Source of the DNA: Arcobacter acticola
GTDB lineage: Bacteria > Campylobacterota > Campylobacteria > Campylobacterales > Arcobacteraceae
DNA length: 64,000 bases
Direction: 5' to 3'
Assembly: GCF_013177675.1 (NCBI RefSeq)
Contig: NZ_CP042652.1
Span: forward strand, 868,001 to 932,000
The translations under genes and the position numbers were made by a program. Positions within the stretch are counted from its first letter, which is position 1. Each line of letters begins with the position of its first letter. The notes beneath the pieces were generated by a model. That model searched no databases, was not told the origin of the DNA, and saw only the letters and a list, made by a program, of their open reading frames with translations. Shown piece by piece: positions 1 to 9,122 of the stretch.

Positions 1-1
1 T

Positions 2-577
2 GAAAGAAGTGTTCAAGTAAATCTTAAATACACCCATAGGTTTGGAATAAATCTAGCTAGGGTTTTAGATAAGTTTGTATATAAATTTGGTTTTGAATCC
101 GCACTAAATATTGATACTCAAATGATATTTATAAACAGTAATTCAAATGTAGATGTAGCAATAGAGCGTTCAAGTAAAGAAGAAGCACTAATCATAAAAG
201 AGTTAGTAAAAAAATTTGAAGGAAAATCTTTTGCTATTTTAACACCATATAAAAAACAAGTGAAAGTATTAAAAGAAGTTTTAGGAAGAAAATATTTTGA
301 AAATATTATGACCATTCATAAATCTCAAGGAAGTGAATGGGATAATGTTATTTTTTCTGTTGTTGATGATTCAAATTTTGGAAAAAGAAAAATGTTTTTT
401 ACAAACTCTTTAAATCATAATTTCAAAAGTTTAAATCTAATAAATACAGTTGTAAGTAGAGCAAAAAAAAGATTAATTATTGTTGCAAATGAAGAGTTTT
501 GGATAGAACAAAAGGAGTCACAATTAATAGGAAATTTAATAAATATATGTAAAAAGTTAGTTTATAAATATACATAA
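2..577 (+). CDS. SF1 helicase, C-terminal part (cut by window edge)
   Basis: The reading frame is open from base 2, so the protein begins before the window; about 191 residues are visible. They match the second RecA-like domain of UPF1/DNA2-type superfamily 1 helicases (the AAA_12 family). Visible landmarks are ILTPYKKQV, the motif V-like TIHKSQGSEWDNVIF, and the motif VI-like NTVVSRAKKRLIIV with its arginine. Such enzymes unwind DNA or RNA using ATP. The Walker A and B motifs must lie upstream. An ATG at 122 opens a shorter frame but falls inside the domain and is not the true start. Substrate and role cannot be told from this fragment. Confidence 0.75.
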   Translation, partial: ERSVQVNLKYTHRFGINLARVLDKFVYKFGFESALNIDTQMIFINSNSNVDVAIERSSKEEALIIKELVKKFEGKSFAILTPYKKQVKVLKEVLGRKYFENIMTIHKSQGSEWDNVIFSVVDDSNFGKRKMFFTNSLNHNFKSLNLINTVVSRAKKRLIIVANEEFWIEQKESQLIGNLINICKKLVYKYT

Positions 578-591
578 TCATAATTTTGTTA

Positions 592-597
592 TATAAT
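592..597 (+). promoter_or_regulatory. Probable -10 box of the CBS-domain gene
   Basis: A perfect TATAAT lies 47 bases before the ATG at 639 in the 61-base gap after the helicase gene. No clear -35 is visible, which is usual for sigma-70 promoters in Campylobacterota. An AAGAGG ribosome site follows just before the start. Confidence 0.45.
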
Positions 598-638
598 TTA
601 TTTAATGACTATTTAAATGATATAAAAAGAGGATTATC

Positions 639-1271
639 ATGTTTACCGTGTATAATAATGGAAACGTTGGTTTTAGAAGTACAGCTGATAATTTATATGA
701 ACTTAAAAATATTGATGAATTATCTCCTGCAAGATTAAAACCAGATGAAGGTTTCATTCAACAATTTAATAATAAAAAAGATCAAGGTGAAAAGAAATCA
801 AGTGAAAATGCTATTTCAGAATACAAAAAAATGGCAAATATTGATACCCTTGAGCCTGTATATGAAGTAAAAGATATAATGACAAGAAATTGCATTTATA
901 TAGATAATGAATCAACAATAAAAGATGCTTATGATTCTTTAAAAGAGTTAGATATTAATCAAATGCCAGTTGTTTCTTTTGGGAAGAAAATTACTGCGAT
1001 GATAAATAAAGAACAAATCTTAAATCTTTTAATGAATGATATAGAAAATAGTAAAAATATTTTAAAGAAAAAGCTAAATGATGTATATTTAGATGAAGTT
1101 ATAACAGCTAATCCAATTTCAGATATTAGAAGAGTTGCAAAAGTAATGATTGATTTAAAATTAGATGCGATTCCAATTGTTGATGAAAATGATATTTTGC
1201 ATGGAATTGTTTCTAAAACAGATATTATTAAAGCTATCTCTCATATTCCACATTTTCAACTTTGGTCATAA
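639..1271 (+). CDS. CBS-domain pair protein
   Basis: A 210-residue soluble protein. Roughly residues 75-210 form two CBS repeats: VKDIMTRNCIYIDNEST opens the first, and DEVITANPISDIRRVAKVMI with DAIPIVDENDILHGIVSK forms the second. CBS pairs bind adenosine nucleotides and usually regulate a partner domain, but none is fused here. The first 70 residues are polar and probably flexible. An AAGAGG ribosome site precedes the ATG at a good distance. The gene stands alone between the helicase and the TSUP permease. A ligand-sensing role is inferred from the family only. Confidence 0.75.
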   Translation: MFTVYNNGNVGFRSTADNLYELKNIDELSPARLKPDEGFIQQFNNKKDQGEKKSSENAISEYKKMANIDTLEPVYEVKDIMTRNCIYIDNESTIKDAYDSLKELDINQMPVVSFGKKITAMINKEQILNLLMNDIENSKNILKKKLNDVYLDEVITANPISDIRRVAKVMIDLKLDAIPIVDENDILHGIVSKTDIIKAISHIPHFQLWS

Positions 1272-1363
1272 ACTATAAAGAAAAGATATCTTGCTTTTAT
1301 ACAATTATTATAAAATTTTTATATAACTTTCAGATATAATTCCAAAAAAAATAAAGAGTATAA

Positions 1364-2131
1364 ATGGAATTTTTAGAAGATATAACTACTACGTGGATTA
1401 TTATATTTATTATTACAGGATTTATAGCAGGTTATGTAGATTCAATAGCAGGTGGTGGAGGAATGATACAAGTACCTGTTTTGTTATATAGTGGAATTCC
1501 CCCTGTGTTTGTTCTTGCAACAAATAAAATGGCAAGTTTATTTGGAACTTTAATGGCAACAATCAAATATTTTCTAAGTAAAAAAATATCAATTAGAGTA
1601 GTTAGTATTGCAATAATTCCTTGTTTATTAGCTTCATATTTGGGAAGTTCACTTGTTATGTATATACCTAATTATATTATTCAATGGGCTATTTTAATTG
1701 CAATTCCTATTGCCTTAGTTTTTCTTCTTAAAAAAAGTTCAAAGATTAAAGAAGAAAATACAAAACTTACAAATAAAAATATAATTCTAGCAACTGCTCC
1801 AATTGGCTTTTATGATGGTATTTTAGGTCCTGGAACGGGAACTTATATGACAATTTCTATGAAAAAGTTTTTACATTTAGATTATATTATTTCAACTGCA
1901 TCTACTAAGCCTTTAAATTTAGCTACAAATTTAGGTTCAGCTATTGCCTTTGTTTATGCTGGAAAAGTTTTATGGATGATTGCAATTCCTATGGCAATTG
2001 CAAATATGGCTGGATCATATGTTGGTACACATTTTGCTATTAAAGGTGGAGAATCTTTTATAAAAAAAGTTTTGATTTTTGTATTAGTATTTATGTTATT
2101 AGCAAATATTATAAAGATAATATTAAATTAG
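1364..2131 (+). CDS. TSUP family (TauE/SafE, DUF81) membrane permease
   Basis: A 255-residue integral membrane protein with about eight hydrophobic segments. The first helix is followed by the glycine-rich GYVDSIAGGGGMIQVP, and a second-half repeat reads GFYDGILGPGTGTY. These two related motifs are the hallmark of the TSUP (sulfite exporter TauE/SafE) family, which is thought to move sulfur-containing or organic anions across the inner membrane. The substrate cannot be read from sequence. Its stop overlaps by four bases the 3' end of the convergent GGDEF gene. Confidence 0.8.
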   Translation: MEFLEDITTTWIIIFIITGFIAGYVDSIAGGGGMIQVPVLLYSGIPPVFVLATNKMASLFGTLMATIKYFLSKKISIRVVSIAIIPCLLASYLGSSLVMYIPNYIIQWAILIAIPIALVFLLKKSSKIKEENTKLTNKNIILATAPIGFYDGILGPGTGTYMTISMKKFLHLDYIISTASTKPLNLATNLGSAIAFVYAGKVLWMIAIPMAIANMAGSYVGTHFAIKGGESFIKKVLIFVLVFMLLANIIKIILN

Positions 2132-3375
2132 ATTTCACTTTCGTTATCAAATATAATCTTATCTCTACCCTTACTTTTAGCTTCATATAAAAGTTCATCT
2201 GCTCTTTTTTTAGCATCTGAATATGAATCATATTTATTTCTATAACTAATTCCTGCAGAAAATTTTATATGAATAGTTTCTTCTTTGTATATAAAGTTAG
2301 TTGAAGTGATTGCTTTTTTAACTCTTTTTATATATCCTAAAACTTCTTCTTCTTTTTCATAATTTATTAGTGCAATAAACTCTTCACCGCCATATCTAGC
2401 AATTACATCTTCTGTTCTTGTTAAACTTTTTAATATTCCTGCAAAATTTTTAAGGACAGAATCTCCACAAGTATGGCCATATGTATCATTTATTTTTTTG
2501 AAATGGTCAATATCATAAAAAATAATTGCATAATTGTTATTAAATATAGAGTAGTTTTTTTCTATCTTTTCTATTTCATTATGGTAAGCCCGTCTATTAA
2601 ATACATTTGTTAAGAAATCAGTTTCTTTTTCTTCTCTTGCTATTGATAATTCTTCTTGTAGTTTTCTAATTTGCTCATTTAATGAATTGAATTGTATTTT
2701 ATGATCGTTAATTATTTTACAATTTGTTTTAATTGAATTTTCTATTTTATGAATAGTGGCAACTAATTTTGTTTGAACAACTTTTAGTTCTCTTTGAGAT
2801 GCTTCTGACATATTTAATGTAATCAATTCATCTTTAATTTTTAAAATATCTTCTCCTGAATTTTCACTTTCACTTAAAGTTTTATCAAAATATCTACTCA
2901 TTAATGATGTTAATTTTATAATATCATTAGTTTTATCTTTTAGTATTTTTCTATCTGAATCCACTCTTTTGTTAGCTAGTTCTTTTAGCATATTTATTGA
3001 TTCATCTAAGATTATATTTTTTGGAGTTTCAAGAATTTTTAAAATAAATTCTTCAATTTTTTGGCTTAATTCTAAATCGGAAAATGGCTTTAAAATTTCT
3101 TCAAAAATATTGATTAGTTTTTTTAACTCTTCTTCATTAACTCTTTTTGCAAGAATAATTGCTAAATGGTTAAAAGTATTTATTTCTGATAATTCTATTT
3201 CATTTGGGGTTAATGCTTCTTTAATTTTATTAAATAATTCAAATTCAGCAATTTCAACATCAGATATTTGTGCTTGATTTTTAAATTCAATAAAATAGTT
3301 TTCGGGTGTTGTTGGAAGATTCTCTTCTTTTAACTGAAACAATGTATTTTTTGTTAGTTCTTTAATTTTCCCCAA
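2128..3375 (-). CDS. GGDEF-domain diguanylate cyclase
   Basis: A 415-residue protein. The C-terminal ~170 residues are a GGDEF domain that makes cyclic di-GMP from two GTP. The active-site motif is intact as GGEEF, starting near residue 329. An RxxD inhibitory site (RTED) begins nine residues before it, so product feedback is likely. The first 240 residues are mostly helical and charged, with a predicted coiled coil just before the GGDEF domain. No membrane segment is visible, so the cyclase is probably cytoplasmic. The input signal is unknown. It is divergent from the small gene at 3484. Confidence 0.88.
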   Translation of the reverse strand: MGKIKELTKNTLFQLKEENLPTTPENYFIEFKNQAQISDVEIAEFELFNKIKEALTPNEIELSEINTFNHLAIILAKRVNEEELKKLINIFEEILKPFSDLELSQKIEEFILKILETPKNIILDESINMLKELANKRVDSDRKILKDKTNDIIKLTSLMSRYFDKTLSESENSGEDILKIKDELITLNMSEASQRELKVVQTKLVATIHKIENSIKTNCKIINDHKIQFNSLNEQIRKLQEELSIAREEKETDFLTNVFNRRAYHNEIEKIEKNYSIFNNNYAIIFYDIDHFKKINDTYGHTCGDSVLKNFAGILKSLTRTEDVIARYGGEEFIALINYEKEEEVLGYIKRVKKAITSTNFIYKEETIHIKFSAGISYRNKYDSYSDAKKRADELLYEAKSKGRDKIIFDNESEI

Positions 3376-3483
3376 GAATAAAACCTTATAATTATTGTGT
3401 ATAATTCTAATATAAAGTATTATAACACTTATTTTTTAATAATAAAGATAAAAGTGTATAATAATTAAAGAAAAGGAAATGAA

Positions 3484-3675
3484 ATGACTGCACAAGATAA
3501 AGAATTAGCCCAAATACACGATTCAATTGTAGATGATGTTAAAAGTTTAGTTGATAAATATATGTCAATAGTGAGCTTGGATGTTCCCGAAAATAATGAA
3601 GACACTGCAAAAAGTAAGATTTTATATATAATAAAAGATGCAATAGAAGAAATAGAAGAATTAGATAGTAAATAA
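3484..3675 (+). CDS. Small acidic hypothetical protein
   Basis: Encodes 63 residues, acidic and helix-prone (ends DAIEEIEELDSK), with no recognised domain. An AAAGGAAATGAAATG arrangement gives a good ribosome site. A frame on the opposite strand (3465-3692) is its shadow. The gene lies alone between the divergent GGDEF gene and the hemerythrin promoter. Function unknown. It may be a lineage-specific Arcobacter protein, but I could not test that. Confidence 0.55.
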   Translation: MTAQDKELAQIHDSIVDDVKSLVDKYMSIVSLDVPENNEDTAKSKILYIIKDAIEEIEELDSK

Positions 3676-3704
3676 TTATTGATTGCCATCAATATTTTTT
3701 TTTC

Positions 3705-3747
3705 ATAATTGCCTTATAATACATAAAATATATTACAAGGCAATTAT
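3705..3747. promoter_or_regulatory. 17-bp inverted repeat over the hemerythrin promoter
   Basis: The arm ATAATTGCCTTATAATA (3705-3721) and the reverse complement of 3731-3747 agree at 16 of 17 bases, with a 9-base spacer. The left arm contains a TATAAT (3715-3720). The right arm contains the AAGG ribosome site and ends two bases before the hemerythrin ATG at 3749. This could be an operator covering the -10 region, or a hairpin hiding the ribosome site if transcription starts further upstream. The cognate regulator is unknown. Confidence 0.55.
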
Positions 3748-3748
3748 T

Positions 3749-4183
3749 ATGAATACAATATCATCTTTTTTAACATCAGATCACAGAGCTTGTGATGAGG
3801 AATTTGCAAATCTAGAAAATGCAGTAGCATTAGATGATTGGGATGACTCACAAGTAAAATTAAATAAATTTATTAGTGATTTATTACACCATTTTGATAT
3901 GGAAGAGAAAGTTATGTTTCCAACTTTTGAAGAAGTAACTGGTATGACTCAAGGTCCTACAATGATTATGAGAATGGAACATGATCAAATGAGACAACTT
4001 TTAAATGCTTTACAAGAAGATTTAGAAAAAAAAGATAGAAATCATTTCTTTGGTGTTAGTGAAAGCTTAATGATGCTAATGCAACAACATAATATGAAAG
4101 AAGAACAAATGTTATATGCAATGGCTGATATGCGTTTAGGATCTTTTGTTGAAAAAGTTATTGAAGATATGAAAGCTTTATAA
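3749..4183 (+). CDS. Hemerythrin HHE domain protein
   Basis: A 144-residue soluble four-helix protein. Iron-ligand positions are visible: an early His in SDHRACDEEF, HHFDMEEKVMFPTFEE, MRMEHDQMRQ and QQHNMKEEQMLY. Hemerythrin-like proteins bind a di-iron centre and sense or handle oxygen, nitric oxide or iron. The start at 3749 is preferred over the in-frame ATG at 3683: it has AAGG eight bases upstream, and the 22 extra residues would run through the promoter-like inverted repeat. Two bases separate it from the next membrane protein gene, so the two are probably cotranscribed. Confidence 0.82.
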   Translation: MNTISSFLTSDHRACDEEFANLENAVALDDWDDSQVKLNKFISDLLHHFDMEEKVMFPTFEEVTGMTQGPTMIMRMEHDQMRQLLNALQEDLEKKDRNHFFGVSESLMMLMQQHNMKEEQMLYAMADMRLGSFVEKVIEDMKAL

Positions 4184-4185
4184 AA

Positions 4186-5454
4186 ATGTTTAATCAAGGC
4201 TTGAGTTTAGATCAAGCACCACCTATTTCAGTGCCTTTTAGATTTTTTTTAAGTGCTCCACTTTTTGGAGTACTTATTAGCCTTGTTTTTTTCTTTTCAC
4301 CCTTTGATGAAATATCAAATCAGTACTCTCATCTAGCAATTGGTGTAATTCATCTTTTTACCCTTGGAATATTATCAATGATAATATTTGGAGCAATGCA
4401 ACAAATGATGCCAGTTCTTGCAGGTGCAATACTAAAAAAACCTCGATTATTTGCAAATATTGTGCATCCTTCTTTAGTATTGGGAACTTTATCTATGAGT
4501 TTTTCATTTATTTTTGAAATAAAAATCTTGCTTCATATTGGAGTACTTTTTCTAACAATATCTTTTTTGACTTTTTTTAGTCTATCAATAAAACTTCTAT
4601 TTAAAGTAGAGTTTCTTACAAGTACTGTAAAAGCTATGAGATTGTTTTCCCTTGCTGGATTTATCACATTGATTTTAGGATTATATTTAGCGATAGCACA
4701 TATAAGTTCAAATATAGGTGAGCAACATTATGTTTTTGTAAATATGCATATCCTTTTTGCTTTATTTGGTTTTGCACTTTTGATTATAATGGGTGTGTCT
4801 TTTCAAGTGATCCCTATGTTTTATGTGGCACTTGATTTTCCTAAGTTTGTACAGAACAAAATTCCTTTAATACTATTTTTTCTTTTATTGCTATCTTCTT
4901 TAATTTTTTATTTTAAAGTTGATTTTTTAGTATTAAAGATTTTATTTGTAAGTTTAATTATGACTTTTTCTTTTTATGCTTTGAAATCTTTAAATCATAG
5001 AAGACGACCTGTTTTTGATGTGACTTTATGGTATTGGAAATTTTCTTTAAGCGCCTTAGGTTTATCTATGATTATATGGTTATTCAATATTTTTGAATCT
5101 AATTATATCTTAGCAATTGTTTTTGCTTTTGGATTTTTGTATTCATTACTTCAAGGAATGGCTTATAAGATTATTCCATTTTTATCATGGTTTCATTTAA
5201 ACTCAAAGGGTTATTTTAAACTTCCTACTATTAGGGAATTTATAGAAGAAAGATATATAAAACTGCATTTCTTTTTTCATATTCTTTCTTTAGTATTTTT
5301 TGTAGCGGCTTATTTTGTAAATAGTTTTATTTATATGGCTTCATTTTTATTTTTAGTATCAAATATAATCTTTTTTATAAACATATTAACTGCAATTAGA
5401 AAATACTCAAAAATTGCAAATACTGACCCTATGGATTTATCTTCTTTTAAATAA
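4186..5454 (+). CDS. Polytopic membrane protein, possibly heme-binding (NnrS or oxidase subunit I-like)
   Basis: A 422-residue, very hydrophobic protein with about twelve membrane segments and short polar loops. Histidines sit in or next to helices (HLAIGVIHLFTLGIL, NMHILFALFG, and HFFFHILSL near the C-terminus). The opening PPISVPFRFFLSAPLFG resembles the start of NnrS-type proteins, and the helix pattern recalls heme-copper oxidase subunit I relatives. It follows the hemerythrin gene by two bases, which suggests a joint role in nitric oxide or oxygen handling. That role is inference; the family assignment is tentative. Confidence 0.5.
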   Translation: MFNQGLSLDQAPPISVPFRFFLSAPLFGVLISLVFFFSPFDEISNQYSHLAIGVIHLFTLGILSMIIFGAMQQMMPVLAGAILKKPRLFANIVHPSLVLGTLSMSFSFIFEIKILLHIGVLFLTISFLTFFSLSIKLLFKVEFLTSTVKAMRLFSLAGFITLILGLYLAIAHISSNIGEQHYVFVNMHILFALFGFALLIIMGVSFQVIPMFYVALDFPKFVQNKIPLILFFLLLLSSLIFYFKVDFLVLKILFVSLIMTFSFYALKSLNHRRRPVFDVTLWYWKFSLSALGLSMIIWLFNIFESNYILAIVFAFGFLYSLLQGMAYKIIPFLSWFHLNSKGYFKLPTIREFIEERYIKLHFFFHILSLVFFVAAYFVNSFIYMASFLFLVSNIIFFINILTAIRKYSKIANTDPMDLSSFK

Positions 5455-5466
5455 TCTCACTTGTGT

Positions 5467-5472
5467 TATAAT
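5467..5472 (+). promoter_or_regulatory. Probable -10 box of argH
   Basis: TATAAT 41 bases before the argH start. A second TATAAT at 5495-5500 is too close to the ATG at 5513 to leave room for a usual leader and ribosome site, so the upstream one is preferred. Confidence 0.4.
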
Positions 5473-5512
5473 GATGCCTAATTTTTAGGTACATTATAAT
5501 TTAGGGAATCAA

Positions 5513-6901
5513 ATGGCAAATCAAAACAATCAAATTTTAAAAAATACAAATGCACAAATACTAGATGAGTTTAACGCTTCAATAATGTTCGATAAAGAAC
5601 TTTATGCACAAGATATAAAAGGTTCAATTGCACACTCACAAATGCTTTGTGAGCAAGGTATTTTAACTCTTGAGGAACAAAAATCAATCGAATCAGGACT
5701 TTTACAAGTAAAAAATGAAATTGAAAGTGGGGAGTTTAAATTTTCATTAGCATATGAAGATATTCATATGGCTGTTGAAAATAGACTTACAGAGATTATT
5801 GGAGAGCCAGGTAAAAGACTTCACACAGCAAGAAGTAGAAATGACCAAGTTGCAACTGACTTTAGACTTTATGTTCAAGATAAATCAATTAGTATTAAAT
5901 CTCAATTAAAAGAATTAGTTGAAACTTTTGTAAATATTGCAAGAAAATATACTACAACTTTAATCCCAGGTATGACTCACCTACAACATGCACAGCCTCT
6001 TAACTTTGGATATCATTTATTAGCTTATGCAAATATGTTTAAAAGAGATTTTGAAAGATTTGAAAGTTCATATGAAAGAAATAACTATTGTCCTCTAGGA
6101 AGTGCAGCACTTGCAGGAACTCCACATAATATAAATAGAGATTCAACTTCACAAAAATTAGGGTTTATATCTCCAACTATTCATGCTATGGATACGGTTT
6201 CAGATAGAGATTTTGCATTAGAAATTTTATTTAATATTTCAACTTGTATGATGCATATTAGCAGAATCTCAGAAGAGTTAATTCTTTGGTCATCTTATGA
6301 ATTCCAATTTGTTAGAATGAGTGATGAATATGCAACTACAAGCTCAATTATGCCACAAAAGAAAAACCCAGATGTACCTGAATTACTTCGAGGAAAAACA
6401 GGAAGAGTTTATGGAAATCTAATTTCACTTTTAACAGTTATGAAAGGTTTACCACTTGCTTATAATAAAGATACTCAAGAGGATAAAGAGGGAGTTTTTG
6501 ATTCAGTGAAAACTGTTGAAATTTCAATTTCAATATTAAATGAAGTAATTAAAACTATGATAGTAAATACAGATAAAATGGAAAATGCTTGTAAAATAGG
6601 TCACTTAAGTGCAACTGATTTAGCTGATTTTTTAGTTCAAAAACAAAATATGCCATTTAGAACTGCTTACTATATTACAAAAGATGTTGTTACTAAAGCT
6701 AATGAATTAAAAAAAGATATTAGTGAGCTTACAATTGATGAGATTAGATCTGCTTCTAGTGAATTAAAAGATGTAAGTGAAGAGATTGTTATGTATTTAG
6801 ATTTAAGAAATTCAATGAATGCAAGAAACTCTTTTGGTGGAACATCATCTATGCAAACAGAAAGTCAAATTAAATATTTTGAAGAGTGGTTAAGTAAATA
6901 A
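5513..6901 (+). CDS. argH: Argininosuccinate lyase
   Basis: A 462-residue enzyme of the fumarase/aspartase superfamily that splits argininosuccinate into arginine and fumarate, the last step of arginine synthesis. The superfamily signature is clear as [10 protein letters not shown] at residues 277-286, holding the catalytic serine loop. [13 protein letters not shown] (104-116) and THLQHAQP (155-162, with the catalytic His) are also typical. The length is normal for the family. A GGGAATC ribosome site precedes the ATG. It ends in a strong hairpin shared with the convergent cheV. argC lies 2.2 kb away in another operon. Confidence 0.97.
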   Translation: MANQNNQILKNTNAQILDEFNASIMFDKELYAQDIKGSIAHSQMLCEQGILTLEEQKSIESGLLQVKNEIESGEFKFSLAYEDIHMAVENRLTEIIGEPGKRLHTARSRNDQVATDFRLYVQDKSISIKSQLKELVETFVNIARKYTTTLIPGMTHLQHAQPLNFGYHLLAYANMFKRDFERFESSYERNNYCPLGSAALAGTPHNINRDSTSQKLGFISPTIHAMDTVSDRDFALEILFNISTCMMHISRISEELILWSSYEFQFVRMSDEYATTSSIMPQKKNPDVPELLRGKTGRVYGNLISLLTVMKGLPLAYNKDTQEDKEGVFDSVKTVEISISILNEVIKTMIVNTDKMENACKIGHLSATDLADFLVQKQNMPFRTAYYITKDVVTKANELKKDISELTIDEIRSASSELKDVSEEIVMYLDLRNSMNARNSFGGTSSMQTESQIKYFEEWLSK

Positions 6902-6910
6902 AACATAAGT

Positions 6911-6940
6911 AAAATAAGATGAAATAATTCATCTTATTTT
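6911..6940. terminator. Bidirectional terminator between argH and cheV
   Basis: A perfect 13-bp stem (6911-6923 with 6928-6940) with a 4-base loop, AT-rich with A and T runs on the flanks. It lies between two convergent genes and so can end transcription from both sides. Confidence 0.75.
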
Positions 6941-6950
6941 GTAGTTAATT

Positions 6951-7859
6951 TTAGTGAAGTAAATGTCTTTTTGTTAGTTCAAAAAGTGTAGAAATATCTG
7001 TTTTCCCAACAAATCCTTCAACTCCAATTTTATTCATTTTCCCTCTTACAGCATCTGTTGTCATTGAAGAGTTAATAATCACAGGAATATGTTCAAATTT
7101 CTTATTACTTTTTATGTAAGAAGCAACTTGATATCCATCAGTTCCAGGCATTTCAATATCTGTAAGTACCATACCAATATCATTTGGATTTAATTCTTCT
7201 AATCTTTTAATTAATAATGCGCCATTTGAATATATCTCAAATCTTGCACCTGTTTGTTTAAAAAATTTATTTAAAACTTCCCTAGCAACTCCTGAATCTT
7301 CAGCTGCTAAAATTACTTTATTAGATTCTATTTTTTCATCAACATACTTTCTAACTTCGTCTTCTCCATCATTTGTCCAGTGAATATCTCTTAGAAGTTG
7401 TTCTGCATTAAATACAGTACAAAGCTCATCTTTATTATTTACTTTTACGTAAGTTGTATATGTGATTTTTGAATTTGTTTCTTCTGTATGTCTTAATTCT
7501 TGAGTAGTTTTTTCAACAATATCAATCATATCTTTTACTAAAAAGCCTATTTTTTTATGATTGAATTCACAAAATATAATTAGTTTATAATCTTTTACTT
7601 CAAGTGCTGGAAGTCCAAGCCATGCATCAAGATTAATTAATGTTACAGGTTCACCTCTAATAGTTGCAATTCCAGCAATTACATTAGTATCTCTTGGTGT
7701 ATCATTTATTGCTACTTCTTCAGTAATGATAAAAGCTTTAACTTTTGCTATATTAATTGCGTAAATATTTTTATGACCAGTGTAAAACACAGCTAATTGC
7801 TGAACATTTCTAAGATGCGCTTGCGTCATTTGTTCAACACTACCACTAATACCGCTCAT
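6951..7859 (-). CDS. cheV: Chemotaxis coupling protein CheV
   Basis: A 302-residue fusion. Residues ~15-165 form a CheW-like domain that links receptors to the CheA kinase. Residues ~178-302 are a response-regulator receiver. In the receiver the acidic pocket (AAEDSG), the phospho-acceptor aspartate in LTDIEMPGTDGY and the conserved Lys in FVGKTD are all present. CheV adjusts receptor-kinase coupling in the cytoplasm and may act as a phosphate sink. The gene stands alone here. Campylobacterota often carry one or more CheV proteins. Its length fits the family. Confidence 0.93.
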   Translation of the reverse strand: MSGISGSVEQMTQAHLRNVQQLAVFYTGHKNIYAINIAKVKAFIITEEVAINDTPRDTNVIAGIATIRGEPVTLINLDAWLGLPALEVKDYKLIIFCEFNHKKIGFLVKDMIDIVEKTTQELRHTEETNSKITYTTYVKVNNKDELCTVFNAEQLLRDIHWTNDGEDEVRKYVDEKIESNKVILAAEDSGVAREVLNKFFKQTGARFEIYSNGALLIKRLEELNPNDIGMVLTDIEMPGTDGYQVASYIKSNKKFEHIPVIINSSMTTDAVRGKMNKIGVEGFVGKTDISTLFELTKRHLLH

Positions 7860-7921
7860 GTTAATCCTTTATTTATATAAGTTAATTATTATATATGTTT
7901 TAAACTTTAAGAAACTTTAAG

Positions 7922-8572
7922 TTATTTTTTGAATTTATTGATTAATTTTTGGATTGTAACTGATGCCATCATTAAACCAAATGAACCCGTAACTCCCTCA
8001 AAACTCCCTTTTTCTAAGCACATTGGTAATTCAGAAGAAAAAATTACTTTAAACTTCTTTTTAAAGCCTTGATTTTTCAATTCTGTTCTTATTTTTTTGA
8101 TAAATGGATCGTTATAAGTATCCCAAATAGATATATATTCAATCTTACTTGGATCAATTCTTTTTGCTCCACCACTTGTACTAATAATTTTTGTAAAGTG
8201 CTTTTTGATTAAATGAACTTTTGGTTTAACATCATCTATGGCATCTAAAATATAATCATATGAAGAAAAATCAAAATTATCAATCCAATCAGGTGTTATT
8301 TTAATATGGATTGCTGTAACTTCTGGATATTTTTCTTTTAAAGCTTCAACCTTAACTCTTCCAATATTACCATGACTTCCCATTTGTCTATTCATATTTG
8401 ATTCTTCATAAGTATCAAAATCTACTATTGTTATATTTGTAATTCCAGTGTTATAAAGTGCATCCAAAGCAAAGCTTCCAACACCGCCAACTCCTAAAAG
8501 TATTAGCTTAACATCTTTGAATTTCTCAAAAACATTCTCACCAAATAACTTTTTTGATCTATCATATTTCAT
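7922..8572 (-). CDS. tcdA: ThiF/E1-like tRNA threonylcarbamoyladenosine dehydratase
   Basis: A 216-residue protein with the E1-like Rossmann fold. LLGVGGVGSFALDAL is the nucleotide loop, IVDFDTYEESNMNRQ carries the adenylation Asp and Arg, and DAIDDVKPKVHLI follows. This matches TcdA (YgdL/CsdL), which converts t6A37 in tRNA to the cyclic ct6A form using ATP. It is shorter than the E. coli protein (about 268 residues), mostly at the C-terminus. Other ThiF-type activators are possible, but no thiamine or molybdopterin genes are nearby. It is divergent from greA. Confidence 0.8.
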   Translation of the reverse strand: MKYDRSKKLFGENVFEKFKDVKLILLGVGGVGSFALDALYNTGITNITIVDFDTYEESNMNRQMGSHGNIGRVKVEALKEKYPEVTAIHIKITPDWIDNFDFSSYDYILDAIDDVKPKVHLIKKHFTKIISTSGGAKRIDPSKIEYISIWDTYNDPFIKKIRTELKNQGFKKKFKVIFSSELPMCLEKGSFEGVTGSFGLMMASVTIQKLINKFKK

Positions 8573-8633
8573 CTAAACTTCTCTTTTACTATTTTTGGGT
8601 ATTATATCATAAATTAAATGATGGGAGATGTTG

Positions 8634-9122
8634 ATGGATAAAGAACCAATGACACTAGCAGGATATAATAAAATTACAGGAGATTTAGAGTTTCTTAAAA
8701 AAACAGAAAGACCTGAAACTGTAATCGCACTAGATGAAGCTAGACAATTAGGAGATTTAAAAGAGAATGCAGAATATCACTCAGCAAAAGAAAAACTAGG
8801 ATTAATTGATTCTCAAATTGCAGAATTAAATGCAGTTATTTCAAAAGCTGTAATAATTGATCCTTCAACACTTCCTCATAACAAAGTGAGTTTTGGCTCA
8901 ACTGTATCTTTAGTTGATGTAAAAACAGATGAAGAGTTTACTTATACAATAGTTGGTGGTGTTGAATCAAATGCCGAAAAAGGAATGATTTCATTTAACT
9001 CACCATTAGCAAAACAGTTAATGGGGAAAGAAGAGGGTGACGAAATCAAAGCTACCCTTCCAGGTGGAATTAAAAATTATGAAGTTTTAGGAGTATATTA
9101 TAAGGAGATATCTTTAATATGA
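8634..9122 (+). CDS. greA: Transcription elongation factor GreA
   Basis: A 162-residue factor that rescues arrested RNA polymerase by stimulating transcript cleavage. The N-terminal coiled coil carries the acidic tip (LGDLKENAEYHSAKEK), and the C-terminal FKBP-like domain ends with the conserved segment around SPLAKQLMGKEEGDE. The start at 8634 is chosen over the ATG at 8628 because GGGAG ends directly at 8627, giving six bases of spacing to 8634 and none to 8628. Its stop overlaps the argC start (ATGA), which suggests translational coupling. Confidence 0.95.
   Translation: MDKEPMTLAGYNKITGDLEFLKKTERPETVIALDEARQLGDLKENAEYHSAKEKLGLIDSQIAELNAVISKAVIIDPSTLPHNKVSFGSTVSLVDVKTDEEFTYTIVGGVESNAEKGMISFNSPLAKQLMGKEEGDEIKATLPGGIKNYEVLGVYYKEISLI

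Noticed and set aside
3683-3748. Longer hemerythrin N-terminus from ATG 3683
   Set aside because: The added residues read through the promoter-like inverted repeat, and the proper ribosome site belongs to 3749.
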